This document shows, in pieces, positions 17,508 to 25,424 of a stretch of DNA of 64,000 bases; positions within the stretch are counted from its first letter, which is position 1, and every line of letters begins with the position of its first letter. Made by a program: the position numbers and the translations under genes. The notes beneath the pieces were generated by a model that ran no database searches, had not been told where the DNA came from, and saw only the letters and a list, made by a program, of their open reading frames with translations. Source of the stretch: Acetobacterium malicum subsp. dehalogenans DSM 11527 (GTDB taxonomy: Bacteria > Bacillota > Clostridia > Eubacteriales > Eubacteriaceae); the NCBI RefSeq assembly GCF_000472665.1, contig NZ_AXAC01000015.1:1-64000 (forward strand). The letters run 5' to 3'.

Positions 17508-17918
17508 CTAAATTGACTTTATTAGAATGTCATCAAAGATTTCACAGGTTTTAGCTGCCGTTTTGTTGACATACTCCATATGTTCATCGGTGACATTACG
17601 TGTTGACAAGGGTTTTTCAAGAGCCTTAACTTCACCAATGATTTCTGCTACATCCACACTACCAGCTACTTTATTGCTGTATTTTTCAATGGCCCGTTTA
17701 GCACAGCATTTTGAGCACCCATCTACCGCAATAGTCGGATATTTTTCGGCAAATTCCCGTTCGCCGCCGTCACCGGCAATAAATAAGGGCAGACATAAGG
17801 TGGATACCATCCCGGGTTTCAGTTCTTCCATCATTTTACGCACCGCCAACCGGGAAATTGTCCCACCCAGACATTCTTCACCACTACATGAAATAACACC
17901 AATTTTATTTGTTATCAT
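17508..17918 (-). CDS. DGC-domain protein (third DGC gene of the operon)
   Basis: The 136-residue product carries the DGC signature: an early cysteine pair (ISCSGEECLGG), a central LCLPLF, then VDGCSKCCAKRAIE. The DGC family (Pfam 'DGC domain') is small, cysteine-rich and of unknown function, often called 'putative zinc-binding'. It is the last gene of the operon that begins at 19840. Its start is 2 bases from the stop of the preceding DGC gene. The tail ends in a helical stretch (THE/HMEYVNKTAAKTCEIF). Binding of a metal or thiol ligand by the cysteines is likely but not shown. Confidence 0.8.
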   Translation of the reverse strand: MITNKIGVISCSGEECLGGTISRLAVRKMMEELKPGMVSTLCLPLFIAGDGGEREFAEKYPTIAVDGCSKCCAKRAIEKYSNKVAGSVDVAEIIGEVKALEKPLSTRNVTDEHMEYVNKTAAKTCEIFDDILIKSI

Positions 17919-17919
17919 A

Positions 17920-18321
17920 TCAATTCACCCCTGCCTTTATTTCTTTGACGTCTTCGGCCAAAATTTCGGCCAGTTCTTCCGCATATTTCCAGCCATCGTC
18001 AGTGAGAGCGGTTCCGGTTCCGTGTTCTTCACCACGATGGGCTTTCATGAAATCTGGGACCTTGTGACTTTTTACGACGATCCCACCGGTTTCTTCGACA
18101 CTCTTCCGGGCACAGTATTTGGCACAGCCATCCATAGTAATACAGGTTTCACCTTTTATTTTTGCCACCACTTCGTCATCGCCAGTAACCACATGGGCCA
18201 GGCAGAGTGTTTCAGTATCACTGGGACATTTCTCCTCAGTTACCATTAAGACGGACTCCCGGGCCAATAGCCCAAATACTTTTCCAATCCCACTACAGGG
18301 AATTACTTTTATTTTAGACAT
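17920..18321 (-). CDS. DGC-domain protein (second DGC gene of the operon)
   Basis: This 133-residue protein has the same plan as its neighbours: IPCSGIGKVFG at the start, ETLCLAHVV, then MDGCAKYCARKSVEE. Its start codon lies inside the 3' end of the DGC-GcvH gene (8-base overlap), so the two are translated together. The repeated appearance of DGC units of similar size within one operon suggests a multi-subunit complex or a set of carriers rather than a lone enzyme. Function is unknown. Confidence 0.8.
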   Translation of the reverse strand: MSKIKVIPCSGIGKVFGLLARESVLMVTEEKCPSDTETLCLAHVVTGDDEVVAKIKGETCITMDGCAKYCARKSVEETGGIVVKSHKVPDFMKAHRGEEHGTGTALTDDGWKYAEELAEILAEDVKEIKAGVN

Positions 18322-19162
18322 CGATTTCTGCTACCTTTCGTTGTAAAAATTCAAAATAAGCCGGGCAATCATGGAGCAGATCCTGATCTTCTTCAAAATC
18401 ACTTAGGTGCACTTCCACCAGCCAGCCCTTTTCATAGGGGCTTTCGTTGACCTGTTCCGGGGCATCATTTAAACTGACATTAACAGCAACCACGGTACCA
18501 GAGACCGGAGAAATAATTTCAAAAACTGCTTTGCTGGATTCGATGCTGCCTAAATCGTCAAACTGTTCGAATTTATCGCCGATTTCCGGCGGATCCACAT
18601 AGAGAATATCAGACAGATTCTGTTGCACATAATCGCTGACCCCTACCCGAGCCATATTCCCAGATATCGTCACCCAACAGTCATTTTCATTGAAAAAGTA
18701 ATTGCTTTGTGGCACCTTGAAAATAAATTTGCCATGAGAAAAGGTATTATATTCAATTGAATCCGGTTCAATAAATTCAGATTCGGTCTGTTCTGCGGCG
18801 GAACTGTTGATTTTTTCCAGTACTTCCCGAACGACAGCCTGGGTGTCCTGATCATCCCGAATTTCGACCCCCAACTTGATATCCAGAGCCTTGGCAACAT
18901 CGCTGACATTGACTTTTTCTTTGATGGCAAGATCCAAATCCCCGGCCAATTTACTGGCACAGCGGGTATTGCAACCATCAATTACGGTTAAATCGCCGGC
19001 CGCCAGAGCTTTTTCGTAGCGGGTTTTGTTCTGATTTAATAAAACCGGACAGATAAGCTCAACTTCTTCCGACTGCGTCAGCTCCAGGGCCACCCGTCGC
19101 GACAGGTCACCGGCGCATTTATCCAAACCATTACAAGGTAATACACAAATAGACTCATTCAT
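18314..19162 (-). CDS. fusion of a DGC domain and a GcvH-type lipoyl domain
   Basis: 282 residues in two parts. Residues 1-80 form a DGC domain (C6, C10, C16, LICPVLL, IDGCNTRCASK). After a linker (100-140), residues 155-270 match glycine-cleavage H protein: CWVTISGNMARVGVSDYVQ, then LGSIESSKAVFEIISPVSG with the expected lipoylated lysine at K211. H proteins carry a lipoyl arm that swings between enzymes. No glycine cleavage genes are near. The DGC fusion and the ferredoxin/HdrA-like neighbours suggest a lipoyl arm used in thiol redox or sulfur transfer. The gene overlaps both neighbours by 8 bases. Confidence 0.88.
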   Translation of the reverse strand: MNESICVLPCNGLDKCAGDLSRRVALELTQSEEVELICPVLLNQNKTRYEKALAAGDLTVIDGCNTRCASKLAGDLDLAIKEKVNVSDVAKALDIKLGVEIRDDQDTQAVVREVLEKINSSAAEQTESEFIEPDSIEYNTFSHGKFIFKVPQSNYFFNENDCWVTISGNMARVGVSDYVQQNLSDILYVDPPEIGDKFEQFDDLGSIESSKAVFEIISPVSGTVVAVNVSLNDAPEQVNESPYEKGWLVEVHLSDFEEDQDLLHDCPAYFEFLQRKVAEIDV

Positions 19163-19457
19163 CAGTTGCGGCCTCTTTTTCTGCCTTACGGATGGCTTTA
19201 ATCATCTTGGTGGTTTCTGGTTTATCGGGAAAGGTAATCGCATCTGGTCCACATGTTTTACTACAGGCGCGGCAAAAAACAACGCAGTTATTGGGGTTTT
19301 TAACTTTTAGTTTTGGTTTGGCATTTTCATCCACTTCAAATACCTGATGGGGGCAAAATTCCACACAGTCCATACAATCGTTACATTTTGTAAAATCAAT
19401 TCGGGGCGACCAATCAATCCGATCCCGTTCGACACCCATAAAAGTTGATTCGCTCAT
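19155..19457 (-). CDS. 2[4Fe-4S] ferredoxin
   Basis: A 100-residue protein with two cluster motifs: CNDCMDCVEFC (C25, C28, C31, C35) and C58, C62, C65, C69 (NCVVFCRACSKTC). A short N-terminal extension of about 20 residues precedes them. It should carry low-potential electrons. Its start is 2 bases after the stop of the HdrA-like gene and its end overlaps the DGC-GcvH gene, so all are translated as a block. It is a natural electron partner for the HdrA-like protein. Confidence 0.88.
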   Translation of the reverse strand: MSESTFMGVERDRIDWSPRIDFTKCNDCMDCVEFCPHQVFEVDENAKPKLKVKNPNNCVVFCRACSKTCGPDAITFPDKPETTKMIKAIRKAEKEAATDE

Positions 19458-19459
19458 GA

Positions 19460-19840
19460 CTATACCTCGTATCCCATTTCTTCCAGTTTCTTTTCTACCA
19501 CTTCAAAGGCTTTTTCGTTGGTCATATCACGGATGTCCAGCATCACAGCATCTTCTTCAATATTAAGTCCCGCTTCTTTAAAGGCATCCTTAAACATCTT
19601 ACGCTGCATATTAGGCGCACAGGCACCAATGATCACTTTTCGATGGGACTTTAAAAAATCGGCTAAAAAACGATCCCCATCTTCCTCACATAGCTGCGGA
19701 TGAATAAAGGCGTATTCAACCGGTAACTCAACCCGAACCTGATTGATAAAATCCCAAATATCCATGGCCTGAAATCCAGGACATTTTCCGGTACAGACAC
19801 ACATAATAAAACCTGGTAATTCTTGACTCATATCTTCCAC
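19460..19840 (-). CDS. stand-alone HdrA N-terminal domain-like protein
   Basis: A 126-residue protein with cysteines C14, C16, C20 (MCVCTGKCPG), C51 (HPQLCEEDGD) and C74 (IIGACAPNMQRKMF). This order matches the N-terminal domain of heterodisulfide reductase subunit A, where similar cysteines hold an Fe-S cluster, but the FAD and ferredoxin parts of HdrA are missing. It is the first gene of the DGC operon, with a textbook promoter at 19879-19907. Hdr-like proteins together with a lipoyl protein recall the sHdr sulfur-oxidation system, which is an analogy only. Confidence 0.75.
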   Translation of the reverse strand: MEDMSQELPGFIMCVCTGKCPGFQAMDIWDFINQVRVELPVEYAFIHPQLCEEDGDRFLADFLKSHRKVIIGACAPNMQRKMFKDAFKEAGLNIEEDAVMLDIRDMTNEKAFEVVEKKLEEMGYEV

Positions 19841-19878
19841 CTCTTATGTAATATAATTATTTCCTTATGGATATAATC

Positions 19879-19907
19879 ATTATACGCCTCTCATTTATGG
19901 GTGTCAA
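19879..19907 (-). promoter_or_regulatory. consensus promoter of the DGC operon
   Basis: On the minus strand: TTGACA (19902-19907), 17 bases, TATAAT (19879-19884), an exact sigma-A consensus. The ArsR-type palindrome (19932-19951) lies about 25 bases upstream of the -35 element. Confidence 0.85.
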
Positions 19908-19931
19908 GCGCAAAAGATAAAGATTGCTTTT

Positions 19932-19951
19932 TTATAAGCAATTGCTTATAA
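19932..19951 (+). promoter_or_regulatory. operator palindrome overlapping the arsR (copy 2) promoter
   Basis: TTATAAGCAATTGCTTATAA is a perfect 20-base palindrome. Its right half contains the first five bases of TATAAT (19947-19952), which pairs at 17 bases with TTGCTT (19924-19929). That fits autoregulation of the arsR gene at 20014. It also sits between the two divergent units. Confidence 0.75.
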
Positions 19952-20013
19952 TGTTATTGAATAAACCGATTCTGATCGTCTTAAATACACTATCAAAAGA
20001 AAAGAGGTCGTTC

Positions 20014-20310
20014 ATGAATTCTGAAGATGTATCTGTTAAAATATTCAAAGCGCTGGGCCATCCCATTCGTTTACAAATAGTAAAATCACTACTGATCGAG
20101 TCACTTTGTGTGTGCGATCTTAACCTTTCTTTTGATTTCAGCCAGGCAAACTTATCCCAGCATTTAAAAATTCTCCGCGAAGCGGGAATATTGGAAAGTA
20201 AAAAAATCGGTGTTGAAATGCATTATCGTGTGAAGCTAAAAGGTATCTCAAGACTGCTAAATACCATGGATCAAACCGTGGCAGAATATTTCGAAACACT
20301 GGATTTTTAA
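20014..20310 (+). CDS. arsR: ArsR-family metalloregulator (copy 2)
   Basis: A 98-residue winged-helix repressor, starting at the ATG with AAAGAGG 5 bases upstream; an upstream in-frame ATG would run through the operator and is rejected. It has IFKALGHPIRLQIVKSLL, the metalloid-binding pair in SLCVCDLN, and the recognition helix FSQANLSQHLKILRE. It is divergent from the HdrA-like/DGC operon and probably controls both that operon and itself through the palindrome at 19932-19951. It is followed after 27 bases by another DGC-like gene. Confidence 0.9.
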   Translation: MNSEDVSVKIFKALGHPIRLQIVKSLLIESLCVCDLNLSFDFSQANLSQHLKILREAGILESKKIGVEMHYRVKLKGISRLLNTMDQTVAEYFETLDF

Positions 20311-20337
20311 TAAACCAAATGAAAGAAGGTAACCATT

Positions 20338-20700
20338 ATGAAACTTAAAATTTATCCCTGTCCCGGGCATTGCAATGTCAGTATGATGACCAAAACTGTT
20401 GCCCAGTATTTTGGAATCATTAATGAGGAGAATATCACCATCCTTCCCCATGTCAACATGAACATTCTCCAGGAAGTTGAAGCGGCCGGTGATAGTGAAA
20501 AATATATTTCGCTGAATGGCTGCCCCTCGACCTGTGCCTCCATGGCTTATGAAGACATGGGCTACGAACTTTACGATGAAATTGTGATGACCCCAGATTA
20601 TGATATTAAGCACAATGAAAAATATACCAATCTGGAAGATATTGATGAAGAAATCGAACATGTCCAGAAAGCCCTTGATAAAATATTAGCCCGTAACTGA
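20338..20700 (+). CDS. DGC-like small protein
   Basis: The 120-residue product has IYPCPGHCNVSMMTKTVAQYF near the start and LNGCPSTCASMAYEDMG in the middle, the latter a variant of the DGC motif with N in place of D. A charged helical tail follows. It is a relative of the three DGC proteins on the other strand and shares a transcript with arsR, placing it in the same system. A ribosome binding site AAGAAGG precedes the ATG. Function is unknown; metal or thiol binding by the four paired cysteines is inferred. Confidence 0.75.
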   Translation: MKLKIYPCPGHCNVSMMTKTVAQYFGIINEENITILPHVNMNILQEVEAAGDSEKYISLNGCPSTCASMAYEDMGYELYDEIVMTPDYDIKHNEKYTNLEDIDEEIEHVQKALDKILARN

Positions 20701-20763
20701 ATAATTGGATGAGCGAATTATTTTGCTCATGATATTAATGATTAAACTAAAGAATTCATCAGA

Positions 20764-20806
20764 ACGCCCGGCAGGCATAGCACAAGTCTGCCGGGTGATT
20801 TTTTTG
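20764..20806 (+). terminator. intrinsic terminator after the arsR-DGC-like unit
   Basis: Stem CGCCCGGCAG / CTGCCGGGTG (with G-T pairing), 13-base loop region, followed by GATTTTTTT. It ends transcription 60-100 bases after the gene at 20700. Confidence 0.85.
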
Positions 20807-20847
20807 TATGAAATTGTTTCTAATCAAATTTAAAAATTTAACACAAC

Positions 20848-20876
20848 TTGTCTCGTTCGCATTTTTTGATTATGTT
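20848..20876 (+). promoter_or_regulatory. probable promoter of the arsenate reductase pair
   Basis: TTGTCT (20848-20853), 17 bases, TATGTT (20871-20876), about 42 bases before the ATG at 20918. No TTCATATGA operator is visible here, unlike the other arsenic units. Confidence 0.45.
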
Positions 20877-20917
20877 ATGCTTATAGCCAAATCTTTATTT
20901 TACGAGGAGTCAGAAAT

Positions 20918-21349
20918 ATGATTAAAGTTCTTTTTGTTTGTGTTCATAATTCCGCCCGAAGCCAGATGGCTGAAGCTTTTTTAAATGATTTGGGGAAAGA
21001 CTACTTCATCGCCGAAAGTGCCGGCCTGGAACCGGGCACCATCAATCCCCTGATTGTCAAGGTGATGGCTGAAGTCGGCTATGATCTTAGTCAAAACAAG
21101 ACCAATTCGGTGTTTGACTATTTTAAAGAGGGGCGCCTGTATTCCATTATCGTTAAGGTTTGTGATCTGGAAAATGGTCAGCGCTGTCCAGTTTTTCCGC
21201 TGGCTATGAATGTACTTGACTGGACCTTTGAAGATCCGGCTGATTTTACCGGTACCGAAGCAGAAATGCTTGAACAGGCCCGTCATCTACGCTATAAAAT
21301 CCGTGAAAACGTCATTGATCTGATTAACACCTACAAAGATTCTTTATAG
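20918..21349 (+). CDS. arsC: arsenate reductase, low-molecular-weight phosphatase type (copy 1)
   Basis: A 143-residue protein with the P-loop CVHNSARSQ (nucleophile C8) and the redox pair C82 and C90 (KVCDLENGQRCPVFP), the plan of thioredoxin-linked ArsC. It reduces arsenate to arsenite, feeding ArsA, ArsM and efflux. In classic ArsC the two later cysteines are 7 apart (C82, C89); here they are 8 apart, a small deviation. CGAGGAG precedes the ATG. The second copy follows 37 bases downstream. Confidence 0.9.
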   Translation: MIKVLFVCVHNSARSQMAEAFLNDLGKDYFIAESAGLEPGTINPLIVKVMAEVGYDLSQNKTNSVFDYFKEGRLYSIIVKVCDLENGQRCPVFPLAMNVLDWTFEDPADFTGTEAEMLEQARHLRYKIRENVIDLINTYKDSL

Positions 21350-21386
21350 ATTATAAAAAACTTGATTACTAAAACAGGAGAAAATA

Positions 21387-21803
21387 ATGAATAAACCCAA
21401 AGTTGCCTTTATCTGTGTCCACAATTCCTGCCGTAGCCAGATGGCTGAAGCCCTTGGCAAAAAATTTGCCAGTGATGTCTTTGAAAGTTATTCCGCCGGA
21501 ACCGAGACCAAACCACAAATCAATCAGGACGCTGTCCGTTTGATCAAAGAACGGTACGACATCGATATGGAAGCTACTCAGCACTCAAAGCTACTAACGG
21601 ATCTTCCACCCATTGACATTGTCATCAAAATGGGCTGCAACGTGGTCTGCCCCTACTTGCCCAGCCAATATGTTGAAGACTGGGGACTGGAAGATCCCAG
21701 CGGCAAAAGTGATGAAGAATTTATGGCCATCATCGATCAAATCGAAGCCAAGGTAAAAATTCTGGCCGATACCATCAAAAATAACGACCTTGATCTTCAC
21801 TGA
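21387..21803 (+). CDS. arsC: arsenate reductase, low-molecular-weight phosphatase type (copy 2)
   Basis: A 138-residue paralogue with CVHNSCRSQM (nucleophile C10, extra C15) and GCNVVCPYLP (C84, C88). The second redox pair is only 4 apart, a different geometry from copy 1, so the two may use different reducing partners. AGGAG precedes the ATG. It closes the arsC pair and ends at a strong terminator. The family call is firm; whether it prefers arsenate is inferred from context. Confidence 0.88.
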   Translation: MNKPKVAFICVHNSCRSQMAEALGKKFASDVFESYSAGTETKPQINQDAVRLIKERYDIDMEATQHSKLLTDLPPIDIVIKMGCNVVCPYLPSQYVEDWGLEDPSGKSDEEFMAIIDQIEAKVKILADTIKNNDLDLH

Positions 21804-21804
21804 T

Positions 21805-21840
21805 AAAAGCCGGGAAATGTCGAATTTCCCGGCTTTTGTC
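21805..21840. terminator. intrinsic terminator after the arsC pair
   Basis: Stem AAAGCCGGGAAAT / ATTTCCCGGCTTT with a short loop GTCGA, flanked by AAAA on the left and TTTT on the right. It can serve both the arsC pair and the leftward Nudix gene ending at 21871. Confidence 0.9.
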
Positions 21841-21870
21841 TTGGATTTTTTATTTCTGATTAATATCTTT

Positions 21871-22470
21871 TTAAATCGTTTTTCCCGCCAGCGCTGATAA
21901 ATCAATTAACAAACTGTAAAAATAAGCAATCAATTGACAATTAGCATTAAATTTGGAAGAATACAAGAGATCTCTGACTTCGTTCGGAGTATAAAATCCA
22001 CCTTCAATGACCTCATGTTCATTGACATTTTTATGATCGAGATCACCGGAAACTTCAACTACAACAAAGGTTATCTTAAGGTCTGTCATGGAAGCTGCTG
22101 CAAAGGTTGGTGGCAGAATGGTAACAAATCGGTCAACTGTTAGCCCTGTTTCTTCAAATATTTCACGCTTAACACAGGCTTCAACCGTTTCGTTGGTATC
22201 CATGCTACCAGCGACCAGATTAAAAATATAGTCATTAACAGCCATACGAAATTCACGCAACAATAATAGTTTTCCTTTGTTAAAAGCGATGATTGCAACG
22301 CCGTTTTCAGATTGCCCTAATTCATGGGGATGGTCAATATCATTGTAACTGATCATTTCATATTTTTTATGATTACCATTTCTATTTTGGTAGGTTAATT
22401 GGTAGTTCTTAATAAATTGACCATTTTTAACCTTTTGTAAATCAATCAACTTCAGTTTATGATCCTTCAT
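21871..22470 (-). CDS. Nudix hydrolase, ADP-ribose pyrophosphatase-like
   Basis: A 199-residue protein with a complete Nudix box: GSMDTNETVEACVKREIFEE followed by TGL (about residues 87-109). The N-terminal ENGVAIIAFN and LREFRMAVNDYIFNLVAG fit the ADP-ribose/NDP-sugar pyrophosphatase group, which breaks down nucleotide diphosphate derivatives. ATGGAGAA lies before the ATG. It is transcribed towards the arsC pair and appears monocistronic. Confidence 0.85.
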   Translation of the reverse strand: MKDHKLKLIDLQKVKNGQFIKNYQLTYQNRNGNHKKYEMISYNDIDHPHELGQSENGVAIIAFNKGKLLLLREFRMAVNDYIFNLVAGSMDTNETVEACVKREIFEETGLTVDRFVTILPPTFAAASMTDLKITFVVVEVSGDLDHKNVNEHEVIEGGFYTPNEVRDLLYSSKFNANCQLIAYFYSLLIDLSALAGKTI

Positions 22471-22608
22471 CTGCTTTTCTCCATAATTTTTTTATTATAT
22501 TCTTACATATTAGATTTTTGATTACAAGAGCTAAATTCCGGCAAATAGATATAATATTTTACGATAATTAACCTGGCTACAGTATTCCTGCCCCTTTAAT
22601 TTGAAAAT

Positions 22609-22651
22609 AAAAGACCAGCTGGATAATAAAGTCCGTTTGAACCGGTCTTTT
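22609..22651 (-). terminator. possible terminator after the small thioredoxin-like gene
   Basis: Arms AAAAGACC (22609-22616) and GGTCTTTT (22644-22651) bracket a partly paired loop; on the minus strand TTTT follows. The long loop makes this a moderate call. Confidence 0.45.
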
Positions 22652-22676
22652 GTTCTTTACTAATATTGTTCTTAGT

Positions 22677-22907
22677 CTACTGCAGATATTTTTTTAACTC
22701 TTTAACTGAAGGGATCTTGCCTGAAAACTTGACCTTTTCATCAACCACTAATGCCGGCGTTGACATAATCCCATAAGCCATAATTTCTTCCATACTTTCG
22801 ACTTTTTCAATCGTGGCTTCAATCCCCAGCTCCTGCAAAGCTTCTTTTGTGTTCGCTTCCAACTTTTTACAATTTTTACAACCTGGTCCTAACACTTTTA
22901 CAATCAT
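22677..22907 (-). CDS. thioredoxin-like redox-active disulfide protein
   Basis: The 76-residue protein opens MIVKVLGPGCKNCKKLEAN, the CxxC active site of the small 'redox-active disulfide protein 2' family, with the cis-proline motif MSTPALVVD further on. Such proteins act as tiny thioredoxins or metal-binding carriers. It is 28 bases downstream of the universal stress protein gene and in the same direction as the CcdA-thioredoxin pair, so it likely joins one redox unit. Confidence 0.85.
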   Translation of the reverse strand: MIVKVLGPGCKNCKKLEANTKEALQELGIEATIEKVESMEEIMAYGIMSTPALVVDEKVKFSGKIPSVKELKKYLQ

Positions 22908-22934
22908 ATCATTTCTCCTTCAAACTATTTTATA

Positions 22935-23807
22935 CTATTCCCGATTAGCAGGAATTAACAGTATCGATGCTGATGAATGTCTGGCCACCTGGTGGCTGAC
23001 ACTCCCTAAAAAAACTTCATTTAAAAAGCCCCGCCCTTGTGAGCCCATCACAACCATTGAAATATTTTCATCCTTGACGGTATTTATGATCTCTCCTGAG
23101 GGTAAACCGATAGGCAGCTGCACATCCACTTCCACATTTCCCATTGTTTGCAGTTCCGCTTTCATCGTCTGAAGTCTGGTATTATCCAAACGGATAAAAT
23201 CCTCCAAACTTTCTTTGAGATAGGGATCCACCACCGCCTTGTCAATGACATGGATCAGGGTAACCTTTTTAACCCCGTCTACTACCATTTTTTTGACGAC
23301 TTCAAAGGCTTTTTTGGCGTTTTCGGAAAAATCAGTGGGAAACAGAACGTGTTCAATCAGATTACAGGATTCGATCAGTTTTAAACGCGCTTCCGGTTCG
23401 TTGACAATACGAATCAAAAGCACCGGTTTCTGCGCATGGAGAATCACTTCATGGGCGGTACCGCCAAAGAAAACTTCACCGACCATCGAGTGTTCCGGGG
23501 CCCCGACGACCATCATCGAATAATCTTCTTCGACAGCAATACGATTGATTTCGTTTTTAATATAACCGGTCGCCACCCGGATGTTGACTGTATACCCCAT
23601 TTTTTCCAGTAGTGCTTTCTGCTCATTGAGATTTTCTTGAGCAACAGCCGTGTAAAACGATGAGATCTTTGCATCCAGGTCATGGGGACTCAGGCATTGT
23701 ACCAGCAGACACTCTTTGACTCCCAAGCCTTTCATTCTTTCCAGACAATGCAGCATATTAAAAGCAGATGACGACATTTCTGATGCGATCACAATTCGAC
23801 TGAACAT
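22935..23807 (-). CDS. tandem universal stress protein
   Basis: About 290 residues with two UspA domains. The first begins MFSRIVIASEMSSSAFNML; the second begins near VLFPTDFSENAKKAF. The second half has the ATP-binding signature VMGSQGRGFLNEVFLGSVS (G-2x-G-9x-G pattern), and a related VVGAPEHSMVGEVFFGG lies at the end of the first half. The start was placed at 23807, with AAAGGAGG 7 bases upstream; an upstream in-frame start has no such site. It is grouped with redox genes. Confidence 0.85.
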   Translation of the reverse strand: MFSRIVIASEMSSSAFNMLHCLERMKGLGVKECLLVQCLSPHDLDAKISSFYTAVAQENLNEQKALLEKMGYTVNIRVATGYIKNEINRIAVEEDYSMMVVGAPEHSMVGEVFFGGTAHEVILHAQKPVLLIRIVNEPEARLKLIESCNLIEHVLFPTDFSENAKKAFEVVKKMVVDGVKKVTLIHVIDKAVVDPYLKESLEDFIRLDNTRLQTMKAELQTMGNVEVDVQLPIGLPSGEIINTVKDENISMVVMGSQGRGFLNEVFLGSVSHQVARHSSASILLIPANRE

Positions 23808-23905
23808 AATGATTCCTCCTTTGTAAATCTGTAAATACATTACTTTTTAACTACCCGATCTGCCGGGATTATAACTAGGTACTACGCAATCAAAAGAGAC
23901 TTATA

Positions 23906-24607
23906 CTAAAAGCCCAGATAAAACATATAAAATGCCAGTAGCAGTATTGCCGTACCCATAATAATTTTTAAAACGATGCTGACCTTTCCATATTGACCGC
24001 TGGCCGAGAGCTTTTGGACAAAACCGATGGATGTTCCCGCGGCTAAAACCAGGATACTGTGACCAAGCGAATAAAGCAGCAAAAGCAGGATGCCCCAGAT
24101 CAGATTACCCTGGTTGGCAACCATCGCCAGTAATACAATCAGCACCGGTGTTGCGCAGGGTGATGAAAAAAGACCGCCCAAGATACCAGCCAGAAATGCC
24201 CCGATATAACCCCGTTTGGTGCTTTTGCTTAAGGCGTTAGTGGCCGGAATGAAATTAAAAACTTCCCATGTTTGCAGTGCCATCAATACCATCAGAATAC
24301 CGAGTAGAATATACCACCAGGTTCCGGTACCCTGCATTAATTGACCCAGCAGCGACGCCAAAACCCCCAAAGCCGTAAAGGTGACTGCCATCCCCAGCGA
24401 AAAAACCAGTGAGAGTTTAAAAGCTTTTTTTGTTTCTCTCTGGGCAGTTCCCCCGACATAACCAATCACCAGCGGCACACTGGATAACGAACAAGGGGTA
24501 AACGCCGTGAGGACTCCGGCAATTAAAGCAAACAACGGGGCCAGCCAGATATTGCCGGCGATCAGTTCTGAAAGTGCCGTTAACCCCTGGTTAATGACAG
24601 CTTCCAT
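23906..24607 (-). CDS. ccdA: CcdA-type membrane thiol:disulfide transporter
   Basis: A 233-residue membrane protein of about six segments. It shows the CcdA pattern of proline-cysteine pairs in symmetrical helices: TAFTPCSLSSVPLV near the N-terminus and LFSSPCATPVLIV in the second half. CcdA passes reducing equivalents from cytoplasmic thioredoxin to outside proteins. Its start overlaps the stop of the membrane-anchored thioredoxin gene (TAATG), so the two form a donor-acceptor pair. Confidence 0.9.
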   Translation of the reverse strand: MEAVINQGLTALSELIAGNIWLAPLFALIAGVLTAFTPCSLSSVPLVIGYVGGTAQRETKKAFKLSLVFSLGMAVTFTALGVLASLLGQLMQGTGTWWYILLGILMVLMALQTWEVFNFIPATNALSKSTKRGYIGAFLAGILGGLFSSPCATPVLIVLLAMVANQGNLIWGILLLLLYSLGHSILVLAAGTSIGFVQKLSASGQYGKVSIVLKIIMGTAILLLAFYMFYLGF

Positions 24608-25149
24608 TACTGAACCCCCATGGCCTCGAAAATTTTTAGAAGATCTTCTTTAGTCAGACCCCCTTCATGGGTGGTAAAGACCAGTTCGCTGGTATCCTTG
24701 GTGACATACTGATTCAAAGAAAAGGCAGTGGGATTTTCAGGATTGAAAGGCTTACCATCAGCACCAATAAAAATCTGCGTTGGAATGAGACTGATCGGAT
24801 AACCCTCGGCAAGTTCCTGATATTTCCGGATATCAACAAACTTGATAATCACTTTGCCCTGATATTCTTCATTCATAGCTTCCAGAATCGGTGCCATCTG
24901 TTTGCAGGGGATACAGGAATCTGCCCCAAAATCGATCACAATCGGCAATCCATATGATTTGAGTTGTTCAAGATCCAACTTCTCGGCTACATGGAGTGCA
25001 AAATCCGGATTACTGCTACCAACCTGTGACTCTTGCCTAGTTTCTGAAACTTGAGCATTCTTTAATAACCATAACCCACCAATCAGACACACAATGACCA
25101 CCGGTATTATTATTTTTAACCATTTATTTTTATTCACATTCAATATCAC
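24607..25149 (-). CDS. membrane-anchored thioredoxin-fold protein
   Basis: 180 residues with an N-terminal signal anchor (about 12-30, IIIPVVIVCLIGGLWLL) and a thioredoxin domain outside the membrane. The active site is SCIPCKQM in VIDFGADSCIPCKQMAP and the cis-proline region is ISLIPTQIFIG. It should exchange disulfides with the CcdA protein encoded by the overlapping downstream gene. The start is a GTG or a nearby TTG; the ribosome binding site AGGGGG does not settle which. It could serve cytochrome maturation or defence of exposed thiols. Confidence 0.88.
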   Translation of the reverse strand: MILNVNKNKWLKIIIPVVIVCLIGGLWLLKNAQVSETRQESQVGSSNPDFALHVAEKLDLEQLKSYGLPIVIDFGADSCIPCKQMAPILEAMNEEYQGKVIIKFVDIRKYQELAEGYPISLIPTQIFIGADGKPFNPENPTAFSLNQYVTKDTSELVFTTHEGGLTKEDLLKIFEAMGVQ

Positions 25150-25424
25150 TTTCCCCCTTTTTGCTAATCGTCAAAATGTTCGGCATTTTCATAAATTTCT
25201 TTAATTTCATCCTCTTTCATTACCGCTGATAGGATAAAGCAATAATAATTCCGGGAATATCGATGAGCAACATGATTAGATATTTTTTACCTTAAGCAAA
25301 TGCTCAATTTCTTCACTTATCAAACAAACCTCAGACAATAGTATATCTTCTATTATATCTTTCTTCACTAACATTGATTTTGCGTTACCTTATATCTTAT
25401 CGACATGGGTTCAATTCGAATTTT

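Noticed and set aside
25150-25424. Two short leftward frames (about 32 and 18 codons) in the gap upstream of the membrane thioredoxin gene
   Set aside because: They are too short, have no good ribosome binding site, and match nothing I know. A decayed gene is possible but cannot be supported.
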